The notes: generated from the letters alone by a model not told the origin. Positions 24,601 to 50,200 are shown, counted from the stretch's first letter. The stretch is DNA of 64,000 bases from Eudorina sp. 2006-703-Eu-15 (GCA_003117195.1 BDSI01000084.1:478501-542500), one strand, 5' to 3'. Program-made: numbers and translations.

Positions 24601-26089
24601 CCCTCCCTGCAGCAGCAGCAGCAGCAGCAGCAGCAGCTGGCTCCGCAGGGTGTGGGGCCGCCTGGGCGCCGGCCGGCCGTCCGAAGACGACGCTGCCCGC
24701 CACAGCAGGACGCTGCTGGGCGCACCGCGGTAAGGCGGGGAACAGCGGCGCGGGCATCAGCGACCTGACAAGGCACCCGCCGACGGCCGCATTCCGTTGT
24801 GGACCAGACGGGGCGATCTGGGTCAGATCAGAATTGCCCGGCGGGACTCCGTTTGCGCCACCGCCGAACTGGGTCGTCTCGCACGTCGTCGGGCCCGCCG
24901 CTGCGAACTGGGTCGTCGTCGTCGGCGGCGTCGGGTCGTGGCTCCTGGTTGCTGCCTGTGCCGCCGCCGCTCCTGTTAAAACAACCTCGCCGTCGCGTTC
25001 AACCGCGACCCAAATCACCTTTTCGCCTCTTGCGATGTGGGTCAACCTCAGGCAATCGCCAGACCTGGCGCCGCAAGCCTGGAGCCACTGGGCCAGGCCG
25101 CGGATCCGGCCGCCGGACGGACAGCTGACCAGCCTGGCGCTCTGCAACAGCTGCTGCTGCTGGGGATCCGCCGCGTCGCCCTCGCCGGCGGCGGCCGCCG
25201 CCGCCGCGCCACCCGCCGCTGCAGCAGCGTGGAACTGGAACATACCTGCTGCTGCTTCCGCAACGCCGCCCGGGTCGACATGCAGGAGACGCTGCAGCAC
25301 GTGGGGCGGAACGAGGAGATTGTCGTTCTGATGAGCCAGCAGAAGGGACGCGGTCGTTGTCATGACGGCGGCGGCGGCAGCGGCGGTTGGGGGTTCGTCG
25401 GCCGCGGCGGCAACAGTCTTCCGCCGCGTGCCGTGGTCCATCTGGGTCGGTCCGAGACCGCCGGCGGCGGAGCTGAGACACACCGCTGTGATGGTTGCAG
25501 CAGCGGCTTGCGGCGGCTTGGTGCCGCCCGCGGCCATGTTGGAGGCTGTGCTAGACCCAGACAAGAGTACACCTGCAAGAGCACGAGCATCGCGGACGGC
25601 TGCTCCGATGTGGGTCGTCGCCGCGCAACAGAATCCGCCGCCGCCGCCATCATCAGTAGTAGTTGTAGTAGTCGCGGTGGTGCCGCCGATGGCATCCGCC
25701 GCGTCCTGCGGTCGCTGCCCACGTGAAGATGGCGCACCCGCGAGTAGCGAGTTTGGTGGCAAGGACGCGGTCAGACCAGCAGCAGCAGCCCGGCCGCAGC
25801 CGCGACCCTCCCGCAGATCTAAACGGCGGTCGCCCGAGGACGTGTGCTGCACGCGTCGGTGATGATGAAGCAGTAAGCGACCGTCATCGTCCCTGTCGTC
25901 CCCGGCAGCAGTTCCGACGCCTCCGCAGAGCGCATCTGGCTCCTGCTTTATGTCAGTAGGCAGATCTTGACCATGGCGACGATCTGCGATTGATGATGGA
26001 TGGGTCGCGAATGAATAGACACACGGATTACCGTTCCAGCCATTCGTATTCGCTACTGTAGGCGTGCTCGCTGCCAGAAGCGGGTTCAT
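16177..26089 (-). CDS. large SET-domain protein with three B3-like segments and an RD/WD-rich tail
   Basis: Five exons on the minus strand (26089-23215, 22955-22894, 22266-19332, 19115-18928, 18423-16177) close in phase to 2768 residues. Three segments resembling volvocine B3-type DNA-binding domains lie at about 255-370, 800-905 and 945-1027 (the last joined across exons 1-3: LSRETLNITRKMLRGTFTGVL, then VTLSYSHACLRMHGLGAVYAQL). After a long Ser/Ala/Gly linker the SET core runs over three exons: RRGGFGVKATQGL, then GYGNEAALMNDPRVRP and GRANCA, then VLPIAVRGLVLHVVV and GEQLFRDYGPQWW (about 1860-2060). The canonical NHSC is replaced by NDPR, while the final DYG is kept. The tail holds duplicated PEQAMWG cassettes, poly-Pro and DRDRD/WDWDGRWD repeats. 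Probable role: chromatin or protein lysine methylation, nuclear (inference). The frame is open upstream to an ATG at 26248, so the start is uncertain. Confidence 0.75.
16680..16800 (-). repeat. coding repeat of DWDWDGRWDWDG type
   Basis: Within the last SET-gene exon, CCCAGTCCCAGCGCCCGTCC-like units on the plus strand encode alternating Trp/Asp/Arg/Gly on the minus strand. Flanking RDRDRD runs extend to about 16450. The bias is charged and probably disordered, like RS/RD domains of RNA-associated proteins. Confidence 0.8.
17190..18300 (-). repeat. intragenic cassette duplication in the SET-gene tail
   Basis: The cassette encoding LLEAEELTPEQAMWGHPGVP occurs at about 18110-18300 and again at about 17190-17350, flanking the cassette DEQWRLSHQAQGPGISWGGW (about 17510-18020). 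Third and second copies of the two cassettes lie beyond the stop at 15010-16036. The copies are close enough in nucleotide sequence to align by eye. Confidence 0.85.
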
Positions 26090-26338
26090 TACTGTGGCAC
26101 TTGCTTCACAGCGGTGTTGGCTTGACCTCAGGTGAAAAATGCGTTTGACCGAGCACGCGGCATACGTAAGATGTTTGACGATACATGGTGAGACACAATC
26201 AATCAAGCAACCCACGCAAGCACGAACTATTAAAACGACGATCGACATGGGGTTGTCCCGCCCTTACCCATTCTGTTTAACGGAAGGTCAAGGCGTTGTT
26301 AAAGCGCCTGCCCTTGCTTGTTCGTCGCAAGTAGTTGT

Positions 26339-26353
26339 GGGGTCCGCTGTAAC
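26339..26353 (+). repeat. short copy of the GGGTCCGCTGTAAC family
   Basis: Exact GGGGTCCGCTGTAAC. It sits upstream of the SET gene, between that gene and the tyrosinase-matrixin gene. Confidence 0.5.
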
Positions 26354-26855
26354 TCAGCAGCAGGTGGTTGGTTGGTCATCAAAGTAGCGCTAGTCAACGA
26401 AGGGATCCCCACGAATCCTGAACGGCAAAAGTGGACCGCGCGTGTGTTTGCTTGGATTGGGTATGGAGCTTCCGTTGACGCAGACTAGCAACAGCAGACG
26501 GACGCACGCCGTTTGTCGTGTTTGCATTTGGTCCAGCCCTGACCCCCATCCAAAGTACAATTATACCTCCGCCATTATCTACCATCCAGTTAGCAGCTAC
26601 TTAAACTGTGTTTAGAACAACTGCATGTCGCGAGATAACGAAGTGTATGTGTTCGTTGGTTGTCGTTGGTTGAGCAATAATGTACGAGCGTTCGGAGCTA
26701 AATTCGGCGGCAATGAGACCCAGATGGCCCTCCATCGATACAGTCAGCAAACCGTAAGATCTAATTGTAATCCATAAAGCCTAGCATCCTGCTGCAAGCG
26801 ACGTACAGATATATCTCAGATTTACCAAATACGAATAAAACCACGCACATGATGA

Positions 26856-26887
26856 AAGACTATTACTTGGCGCCAAGTAATAGTCTT
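26856..26887. repeat. perfect 32-bp palindrome
   Basis: AAGACTATTACTTGGC is followed immediately by its exact reverse complement, with no spacer. It lies in AT-richer intergenic DNA. It could be a cruciform-forming site, a tiny inverted-repeat element remnant or a dimeric protein site. Confidence 0.9.
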
Positions 26888-28290
26888 GGCGGCGAAGGAC
26901 GGAGGTGACACCGACGGGCGAGCTAGGCAAGCGATGTAACGCACGGTGCGGAACGGTGACGCTTGTACTGCTGTATCTACTGCTGCGTGGGCTCAAGCCA
27001 CCTGCCTGGATCTATCCGCCCCCTACATACGAGGGGGGTCAGACCATACTTGAAGGCGGCGGGGCGAACCGACCTCGCTACCGGCGGGCGACATACATGA
27101 GCAAACCATTTCGTTATGCATAGCGTGAAGGGAAAACCCCCTGTCGACCCCCCCTGGCATGACGAGTCAGTGCTGTGATAGATGGATGAAGAAGAGGCAC
27201 ATGGCGGACATGTAAGGAAAGCAGACAGCAAAACCGACATAGCAGCCCGGGCTCGAGGTCGCAAACTTTACAAGTTTCTGGAAAACTCCGACCGATGCCT
27301 CGCAAATAATTAGCGTCGCAAATATGAAAAAACTAATTGCTTCGGGCCTTGCAAATAATTAGCGTCAGCACGTACGGTAGGCGTGCGAAGGGAACCACGC
27401 ACTGTCGCAACGGGAACACGCAAGACGTCCGGCCTTTCGGCAACTATTAAAACAGATATATAGCGCGCGTCTGTCAACGCTAGCTGCGGGCGGCACGTGC
27501 GATGCATGAACACACCTACATGCGAGCCGCACGCACGGCCGAGCAATGCGACGACCCAAGCAACTCAAACCGTAACGGATCTGTGTGTGATTTATGTGAC
27601 TGTATCGCCTGAATGCTATATATGTATGTATGATCCACGCAGAGGCACCCGCCGAAGTGCTTATCACGATGCTTCCCGTGCCAGCAGCGGCGACCGACGA
27701 CGTACGGTGGCAGCAGCAGCATGCATCAAGGGCGTGCATGATGACACTACTGGCTGGTACTCGGCGAGCACTCGCCCGCGGTAGTAATAACAGCTAGCGT
27801 ACGTACATCTGTTTTGACGCACGCTGCTTCATCGATCGTGTATATTGCTTGATACGTACACGCATGCAGGCATGCGCGGGTGATACGCACGTCCCTGCTG
27901 AACCTTCAATCGAACGACACAAATATTGGTGCGTGGTGCGTGCGTGGTGTATGCAAGCGAGCGCACGGCGTACGTCAATTATTATCTATCCCTACGCACG
28001 CACGCGCAGCTGCTGGCGCATCCACGCAGCAGCGTATGTATAAAGCATCACGCCATACGCACGCATCACAGACGTACAGCAATTATTACTCTGATTTTGT
28101 ATTATCCTCTCCCTAGCACCACCACGTATACCAAGCTGCTGGGGCCGGCTGCGTGGCTGGATGGCCGGCTGACATACCGTGCGTACGTATATACCCATCT
28201 CCATCCGCGGCTGTTTAGGCTGTTGTGCGGTCACAAACAAGCAACCGACCAAACCGACCGTCGACGCGGCGCGCGGCGGCGGCCAGCTAT

Positions 28291-41941
<13,651 letters not shown>

Positions 41942-42102
41942 CTTGGCGAGCGAGCTGCTGCCGAGCTAGGGCAGTAATAGTGTTTAGTTATGTAAAATAT
42001 TATTCAATACATGCAACTGGAATCACAAGCAACGATGGTGTTTACGCTTTTACGAAAGACTGCTGCTTGGCTTAATTTATATCTCCTAACGCGCGCAATT
42101 TT

Positions 42103-42219
42103 ATGTCTAACAAGAAACCCAGGTTTATGTCTTTGCGATGTAAGGAGCTTAAATCTTGGTTAGCAGATTTGCCCAGCGAATGGCTTGCACGACAGATTCT
42201 CGCTGCTCGTGGCAAGTAA
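42103..42219 (+). CDS. possible small ORF, 38 residues
   Basis: ATG to TAA, with a composition that looks protein-like (KPRFMSLRCKELKSWLADLP then SEWLARQILAARGK). No family recognised and no support beyond the frame itself. It may be a fragment of a dead element. Confidence 0.15.
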   Translation: MSNKKPRFMSLRCKELKSWLADLPSEWLARQILAARGK

Positions 42220-42778
42220 CGGTACTGCATGCCGTTGCATGCACGGGCAGGCAGGATGCATGTCAGACCAACCGCTAGACTGTGAAATGGGTCAACAACG
42301 AGGCCACGCGTTCGTTCGGTAGCAATTATGGAATTACTTCATGTCTCGGTCATGTATATGGGTGCGAAAAGGTGATGAATGATATTATGTTAGATTCGCC
42401 GTGACGTACGCCTCGGTAAACAACAAAGTTGTTTTCCACAAATAATCCCCTTCCTTCACCGCAGACATTGGCATGTAGATGTCCATGTGGCATTTGCGTG
42501 GGGCCGGGCGCTAAGCCCGGTGGGGCAAAGTGTCGGGATTCTCGCGCGGGTCGATCGCAGTCGATCGGCAACGAATTTTATAGTAATACACTACTACTTT
42601 TTGTTTGTTGTATTTTTGTGCATCGATCTATGTTTGCATCGAAGGATGGGCTCCCTTACGGACAAGTAAATACAAGAAGTTGAGAGGGGCCCTGGCATTT
42701 CACTTCTGGGTTTTATCCATTTGCTACTTTACGCAAACCATTTAGCCGTTGAGCACGCAAGCAACCTAATGCCGGCTT

Positions 42779-43024
42779 TTGGAGTCGCGTAGAGTAGGTC
42801 AACCACTGCTAACAAAAATTGCAGAGGCGCTGCAACCACGTAAGATGCGAAAACCCATTTGCGTTCCAAAGGCGATCGCACCAACGAAGGAGGACCGATC
42901 GAAGCTACCTCCTGTAATTCTAGCGACTTCCAAATCAAGATGCATCGGACAGGCAATGAACACGATCTGCAGGGAAGGGCAGCTGCTGCTTAGAGCTACT
43001 TCATTCGTTGGTGCCCTTTTTTGA
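42779..43024 (+). CDS. possible exon or element fragment
   Basis: Open frame ending TTTTTTGA at 43022-43024, with protein-like content (KICVPKAIAPTKEDRSK is approximate in order: KPICVPKAIAPTKEDRSKLP, then RATSFVGALF). A candidate acceptor, AAAATTGCAG, lies just before 42826. No family recognised; weak. Confidence 0.15.
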   Translation: MESRRVGQPLLTKIAEALQPRKMRKPICVPKAIAPTKEDRSKLPPVILATSKSRCIGQAMNTICREGQLLLRATSFVGALF

Positions 43025-43307
43025 GGCCCGGAACCGCGCCGGAAGAACCAAGGGTAGGATGTCCTCGATCCCCAGCCGCGCTTATTTTCGTTCTGACTGG
43101 TTGTCCGTGACACCCAGTTAAACTGTGACTGGAACAGCACTGGCGGCGTCCATTGCGTATGGTATGAACGACGAGGACCGCCAGGGGTCCTCCGTGATGA
43201 TGGCCGAAGCCTCCTCACCACACCACCCCAAATGAAAACGAAAGGTTGTGGTATGTACCACTGATGCATGACACCAGCAGGCTGTCTACAGGCGTGCAGT
43301 TGCTTGT

Positions 43308-43405
43308 CTTGGTGTGCGAGGCGCGCGCCTATCTAGTCCGCTGCCAGCTGCAAGGTTCCCGACCCCTTGCAGCTGGCTAGATAGGTGCGAGCTTCGCACA
43401 CCAAG
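43308..43405. repeat. long hairpin (inverted repeat about 98 bases)
   Basis: Outer arms of about 29 bases (beginning CTTGGTGTGCGA and ending TCGCACACCAAG, about four mismatches) enclose an inner perfect 13-base stem, GCCAGCTGCAAGG with CCTTGCAGCTGGC, and a short loop. The size and pairing fit a small RNA precursor or a very short inverted-repeat element. Confidence 0.8.
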
Positions 43406-43845
43406 GCGCTGCAAAGGGCCCAACGCCCGAGCCTTTTTGATTTCTCGTCTTCGAACGAAGCTGACATCTCAACCTACTGGGTCCTGCCATGGATGCTCCA
43501 CGCACGTACGGATATGGAAGACCGTCTGCGGTCCTGTGCGCGGTACGTACACGCACAAAGAAGAGAAGACCACCGGCGCTACAAGCTGCCTCGCAAACTA
43601 CCCTAGCTGGCGTCGGTTTAAGCTCTGGCGAGATACCAGGAACCTGAACTTCGTTGGTGCATGTGGTCTGGGGTCCCCGCAGTAGCAGTGTGCGTTGGCG
43701 ACAGACTTGCTCTGCCATAATCCCGTTGTGGTGCCCTGTCACATGCAGGCGGCTGGTCAATCGCGGCCGCATGGCCCGGTGCCCAGCAGCAGCAGCGCTC
43801 TGCGAAACCGACACATGCAAACCCCACGATACAAACATGACCCGC

Positions 43846-43860
43846 GGGGTCCACTGTAAC
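43846..43860 (+). repeat. short copy of the GGGTCCGCTGTAAC family
   Basis: GGGGTCCACTGTAAC, with one change from the consensus, followed by GTCATTACTAACG. Confidence 0.45.
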
Positions 43861-44254
43861 GTCATTACTAACGGGAGGTTGCGGGCGTTTGGTAGAGCGC
43901 GTCACCGACGTGTCACCTACCCACCAAACCACATCCTCCAGGCAAGGCGCGAGGCTGGGACGATTGGCTGGGACGATTGATTGAACCAATACCTGTCGGG
44001 TCTTGCTCGGCACGTACCGGTAACACACATCGCACTCCTGCTTTCTGCTGTCCTCGTCACCTACCCTAGCACAGCCGCCCAAGCCGTCGTAAACGCATCA
44101 AAAGTGACCTGGCTCCGCCGCTCAATGTCCTTGCTGGCGCGGCCTCGGCATCATCATCGACCGACACACGCATCTGCCGTATCTCACAGCTTGCGTGGCC
44201 CGCTTCCCCAGCCCCAGCCTCGCCAGCCCCAGCCCCACCATTAATCCATCCATC

Positions 44255-47200
44255 TTACAGCTTGGCCCGCTTGCCCAGCCCCAGCCTCGCCAGCTCCAAC
44301 TTGGCAATGGTCCCCAGGTGCACCTCGTCCGGGCCGTCCGCGATGCGAAGGGTGCGGGCGGCCGTCCACAGCCGCGCCAGGACGAAGTCCTGACTCACAC
44401 CCGCGCCGCCGTGGGCCTGCATGCCAGGGCAGAAAAGCACGCGCGCAACCAGCAGTCAGCGAGCGCATCCACTCCGTCGTTGCTTGATATGTATATAACG
44501 TCTTGACGACGTGTGCACGGCGGGTAAGGTACATATGGCGCAACGAACACGAAGGACGGTCATCCCAAATGGGTAAATGGCGGTGCGACGCACAGGCTGC
44601 CGAGCTTCCATGCGTTCTAGGGCACGCACTTGGTTTGATTCGTGGACTCCTCACTGGCGGAATGACCTCGGCGCTGTATCGTATGAAGCTCGGCAAACCC
44701 CCGGCCCCCGACGCCGCGCGCACACAATCTCCCCTCCCTGCCCTCCCTGCTGCTCTCGCTCCCTGCCGTACGTGCCTGTATGGCGGCGTCCAGGCAGCGC
44801 TGCACGGCGTTGGGCGCCGCCACCTTGGCCGCCGCGATGGCCCCCGCGGCGCCCTTGAAGCCCAGGCGGTCCAGGGCGTCGGCGGCCGCCAGCACCAGCA
44901 GCCGCGATGAGTCCACCTCGATCCTGAACTCGGCGGGAGGGGGGTAGGGTATAGGAAATTGGTAGACGGCGGGAGGGGTGTATAGGGAATTGGTAGACGG
45001 CGGGAGGGGTGTATAGGGAATTGGTAGACGGCGGGAGGGGTGTATAGGGAATTGGTAGACGGCGGGAGGGGTGTATAGGAAATTGGTAGACGGCGGGAGG
45101 GGTATACAGGTAACGTCCATGTGAAGAAGGCAAGTGAACGCCAGTCCAACCGGCAGTTGCAACACCACATGCAATCACCCACGCACGTGGCACGACTGCA
45201 CCGCATTGCACTCGAGCAATACCGTAGTGCTGTCCGCGGTGAAGCCTTGAAACAAGCATCCGCTGAGCTTGCATGTGCCCGAAACTGAAACCCACCAACA
45301 ACCAACCAGCCAACCAAATAACCGACAACGGACAACCGGCCGACCGACCTGCACTGCGCCAGAGTCGCCCGGAAGGCGCCCTGGGCCGCCAGCGGGCCGC
45401 CAAAGACCTGCCGGGACGCGCCCCGCCTCGCCATCAGCTCCAGCGCCCGCTCCCCCGCGCCCACCAGCCTCATGCAGTGGTGCAGGCGGCCAGGGCCCAG
45501 GCGGCCCTGCGCGATCTCGAAGCCGCGACCCTCACCCAGAATCAGGTTCGCGGAGGGCACGCGCACATCCGTGAAATGGACTGCGTGCGTTGGGGTTGGG
45601 ACCATCATGGACAGACGGGTGATGTTGTTGATGAGGTTTAGGTAAACATAAATCAGGGTACCAGGTCGGCGGGTGATAGATGGGGTTGATGAGGTTTAGG
45701 TACCAGGTCGAACACCGACACTTCAGCGGGGTCTTGATGAGGCTTGGGGGTGGCGAGGGAATGCGCACAGGGCAGCAGGGGCGGACCGCCGGCGTGTCGG
45801 TCAGGGAGAGAGGTAGGGGGAAGAGGGGGCAGGATGGAGGCGTGCGAGCTGCGCATGCCGACCTGCAGCTGGGCCCAGGGAAAGAAGAAATAAACCCGAA
45901 GAACGGACCCGGGCACACCCAGAACACCTCATTCCGGGGTGCGGCGCCGCCGGTGCGTGTGTCAGGTGCGGTGCGCCTGGCCCCTCCCTCCCCGCCCGCA
46001 ATCTCCTGCACGCGGCAGAACGCAGAAGCAGGCTCCCCCTTCATGCGTGCAGGCACTCCGCCCCGGCTGCACGCCGGTGCCAGCCAGCCACCCACCCTCC
46101 GCGTGGCCGTGCGGCGCGTCATCGAAGCCGAAGACCAGCATGGGGCGCACCACCTGAACACAGCAGCAGCGCACGGGTGGGTGGGTGGGTGGGTGAGTAC
46201 AGGTAGGGTGGCGGACAGAAGGGCGGCAGGGATTGGGCCCTCCCGCCGTTGGCTTGGCGCGGTCGATACCAAACCAGGCAGCCATGCAACCAATCGGGTG
46301 GCGCCAAGCAAGCAAGCCCGCCACCTGCCCACCTTGACCCCCGGCGCGTCCATGGGCACCAGCACCATAGACTGCTGCTTGTGGGCGGCGGCCCCCGGGT
46401 CGGTCTTGCCCATGAAGATCGCGATCTGGGGGGGGACGGAGGCAGGGGGCCGGAGGGGGCCGGAGGGGACAACGGGCGGCGCGGCGGTCAGTGAGGAAGG
46501 AAAACCGCGCGATGGAAATACGGACGGTCCTCATCAACGGATGTCTGCTGAGGTTTCGGGCTGGCAGCTGAGAATGATGAAGGGATAAGCTGCACATGCG
46601 ACAGCGCTGAAGGGCCTTGTCCACCGTGCCATCACCAGCTTTGCTAGCGCTGTGACCAGCTTCCTCTCAAGTATGCGGCAGGTAAGGCTGGTCACGCTTT
46701 GAAACGCTGCAGACGGAAGACGACAACGCCGCCGGTATGTGCTTGCCGCCAGTGAGATTCATTTCTACATACACCCGCGGCCGTGCCGCGCGGCTCCGCC
46801 CATGGCCTCCTGCGATACATTGCCGCGCGGCTCCAACCTGCTGGACCGCCCCGCCGCCGGTACGCCCCCGTCCAATCCTGGATTTGGGTTTTCCTCCCAA
46901 TAGGCCCCTCGGTACCGCACCGTACCGTGCCGTACCGTGCCGTACCGTACCGTGCTGAACCAACATGGTCCTCCCCGCCGCTGCCGTACCTTGCAGCGCG
47001 GGTCCATGGCGCCGCTGGTCCACCACTTGACGCCGTTGACAGTCAAATGGGCCCCGCAGCCGCTCCGGACGATGCTGGCGGTGATGTTGGTGGCGTCGCT
47101 GGAGGCCACCGCCTTTTCCGTCATCGCGAAGCAGGAGCGGATGGAGCCGCGGAGCAGCGGCAGCAGCCACGTCAGCTGCTGCTCACGGCTGCCGTACTTG

Positions 47201-50200
47201 GCCAGCACCTCCATGTTGCCTGCAGCGATGGATGGGTACAGTGAATGTCGGCGGCGGTAAACGCAGGACAGCATGGGCAACGCGTCCGCCTGGCGTTGGT
47301 TTTGAGGTCGGCTTCACTGGCATCTATACATACATAGCGTTAGGGTCGCCTCTGGCTGGCTGGCTGGCTGGCTTCCGATTACGCCCATCGTGCGTGCGGG
47401 TGTGGTGGAGCACACACGCACGATGGGTGTGGTGGAGCACGCACGCACACACGCACGCACGATGTGGTGGAGCTTGGCAGCAGCCCCTCCCTATCAAACA
47501 GCACAAAAGAGGACGGCACCCCTGGAGCGCATCATGTACGGCACGCGCACGCATAACATCGCCGTGTACGACAAATCACGAGCGACGCGATTTAATTACC
47601 TGTGTCCGGTGCGGAGCAGTTGAAGACCTCCGGGGCCCAGGCGCTTCGCCCCATGATCTCACACAGGTGGGCGTAGTCCAGGTTGGACAGACCCGCCCCC
47701 AGCAGAACCTCGCCATGCCGTGGGTCGGTCGCGCGCGCGTGCTCCACCAGCCAGCCTAAGCGGGCGGCCAGGGAACCCGGCAGCCACAGGTTCCACAAGC
47801 CCGCCTGGGGTGAGTCGGGGTCGGGGTCGGGGTCGGGTCGGGGTCGGGGTCGGGTCGGGGTCGGGGTCGGGGCCGGGGCCGGGGTCGGGGCCGGAATCGT
47901 GGCCGGGTGGGGGGGTGGCTTTTGCTGAAAGCCTGCGTCATTGAGCTCTGCGGTGTAGCGAGGTGTTGACATCCGGACAAGTCAAAAAGGCGCCGCAAAA
48001 GAGGAACGTTCCGAGACGGCTGGCGTGGGTAGCTGAGCCTTCGAGTGGCAGAGTCTAATAAACCAGAAAGCGTCAGGAATCTCAAAACCCTCCAGCAGCA
48101 ATCGTCAAAATGCCAACCGCAAAGGCCAGCTCCGCGGGCAAGGACCCGCACCTTCTTGGCCTTCGCCTTGAGGTCCTCCATGAGGGGGTGAATGGTCCAC
48201 CGGCTCTCCTGCGGGCCAGGGGTCGGTTGGTTGGTTTGGTTTGAAGCGTCAATCGGTCGGTTGGTTGGTTGGTTAGAAGCGTCAATTGGTTTGTTAATAA
48301 TCGGTTAGTTCTCGGTAGTTGGTTAGGTGTTTGCACCCGACGACCCCGCGTATCGCCCCTGACCCCATCCGCAGTTCCGCACCGAAGGTACGCGGCCACC
48401 ACGGGCGACGGCTCGTACACGCGATGCAACCGTACTTCACGCGCCGCGTACCTGCGGCCCCATAGCGTGCGCCTCCAGCACTTCCTCGGCGGGGTATACG
48501 TGCTCGTCCATAAATGCCAACAGCTTCTCCCTGAGAGCCGCCGCCCGCGGGCTGATTCCCAGCAGCCCGCCACTGCCACTGCTGCTGCCACTGGTGGTGG
48601 TACTGGTCGTGGTACTGCCTCCGCCACCGGCCACCGCCCCGGCTGCCGCGCCGGCGACTGTGGGTGCCGCGGCGGCTGTGGCAGCCTTCGCCGCCGACGC
48701 GGCCGTGCAGCCGCTGCAGCTGCACCCGCCGCCGCCAGCCGCGGCCGCCCCGCAGCTGCACGTCGGCAGGCCGCAGCGGCAGCCCGCCAGCGGCCCCGGC
48801 GCCGCCGCCGCCGCCGCTGCCGCTGTCGCCGCCTCCGCCCGGTCGATGATCCCCAGGGCGGTTGCTGCGAGCGCCTGCAGCACCTCATCCGCCGCGACCT
48901 TGGCGGCGATGGCGGAGGCGGCGTTGCCCTGCCGCGACCGCGCCTGCACACCCGCCAGGATCGCCAGCAGTCGGAACAGCGACAGCGCCAGGTAGAAAGC
49001 CCAGTCGGAGGGCGGCGGCGGCGCCACCCCGGCGGCGGCGCAGTACCAGGAGAGGTACTCGCGCTCGGATGGGATGCCGTCGGGCAGCGAGGGCGACCGG
49101 CGCAGGCGTTGCAGCGCGGTCAGGTCGGGCGGCAGGTGGTACGGCAGGCAGTTGTAGGCGACCTGCGGAGGTACGACATCTCGTATCGGTGTCGTACATT
49201 GACAGGATGGTGTCTCAAGGCAGACGGGTCGGGTTGAGTGCATCCAGGCGACCCAGACGATCGCAGGGGCATTTGCCAGGGGAAGGAGCGCTGCTGCTCC
49301 GTACATTCCTTCCGTGAAATGAAATGCGATGTTCCCGTCACCCCGTCTTCCGTGTCACGTCTCTCGGCCTTCGTCGCTCGGCCAACCCTCCACCCATCTC
49401 CGACCCCCACGCTCGTGCCGAGTATCCCAGCCATTCACCCATGGGCACTCGCTCTCTCCTGCATATCCCTGCACGCGCAGCGTGCACGCACTTCAGTTCA
49501 ACCCCCGAATGACTGCTGTCGGTCGCATCCCCCTTCCAATTCACGTTCCTCACGTTCCTCACCAGGACCCCGCCACCCGCCCAGACACCCCCTGGTGCGT
49601 CAACTACGGTAGCTCACTCACATCCGCCCAGCGGTTCCCCAACGTCGACAGCTCCCAATCCAGGACCGCCAGGGGCCGGAAGCCGCCCGTCGCCGCCGCG
49701 TCGGGTCCGAACACGACGTTGTCGAGTCGGTAGTCACCGTGCACGATGGCGGGCCGCGCCGGCGCGGCGTCGGCGGGCGGCACGTGCGCCGCCAGCCAGT
49801 CGATCAGTCGAGTCACCTCGGGCGCGGGCTGCGGTACGGAAGCGCCGTACTGGTCGGACCACCGCCGCAGCTGACGTGCGCAGTAGCGATCTGGGTTGCC
49901 GAAGGCACCGAGGCCTACAGCGACCGGGTCCTGGGAGTGCAAGGAGGCCAGCACCTGTAGCGGATGGTCAACGCAGAAGGGCCGGTGGGCAAGATTGAGG
50001 AAGAAGTGGAAAAAAGTGGAAACGAACCAAGGGCGGTAGGCCTCGGAGGAGACAAACGCACGACCAGGCAGCGCCCATAAGCCACGCCCCGTGCAAACAT
50101 CACACACAGCACTGAAGGCGCCCCACAACATGATACATTGCGATTCATAGGGTGCAGTGCGGTACGATGGTCCTGAGACCCGCCGGTATCTGACCCGCGT

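Larger units (their letters stand above)
26249..28290. other. intergenic region between two minus-strand genes
   Basis: Contains GGGGTCCGCTGTAAC (26339-26353), a perfect 32-base palindrome (26856-26887), two copies of GCAAATAATTAGCGTC about 50 bases apart (near 27301 and 27350), and GTACGT-rich DNA. A minus-strand TGTAA (plus 27267-27271) is the first I saw past the stop of the tyrosinase-matrixin gene, about 1 kb away. No gene is supported here. Confidence 0.5.
41942..44254. other. intergenic region with hairpin and possible element remnants
   Basis: Between the 5' end of the tyrosinase-matrixin gene and the 3' end of the acyl-CoA dehydrogenase gene. It contains two short protein-like frames listed separately, a strong hairpin (43308-43405) and GGGGTCCACTGTAAC (43846-43860). 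Minus-strand frames at 42799-43269 and 43377-43865 are open but unrecognised. Confidence 0.4.
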
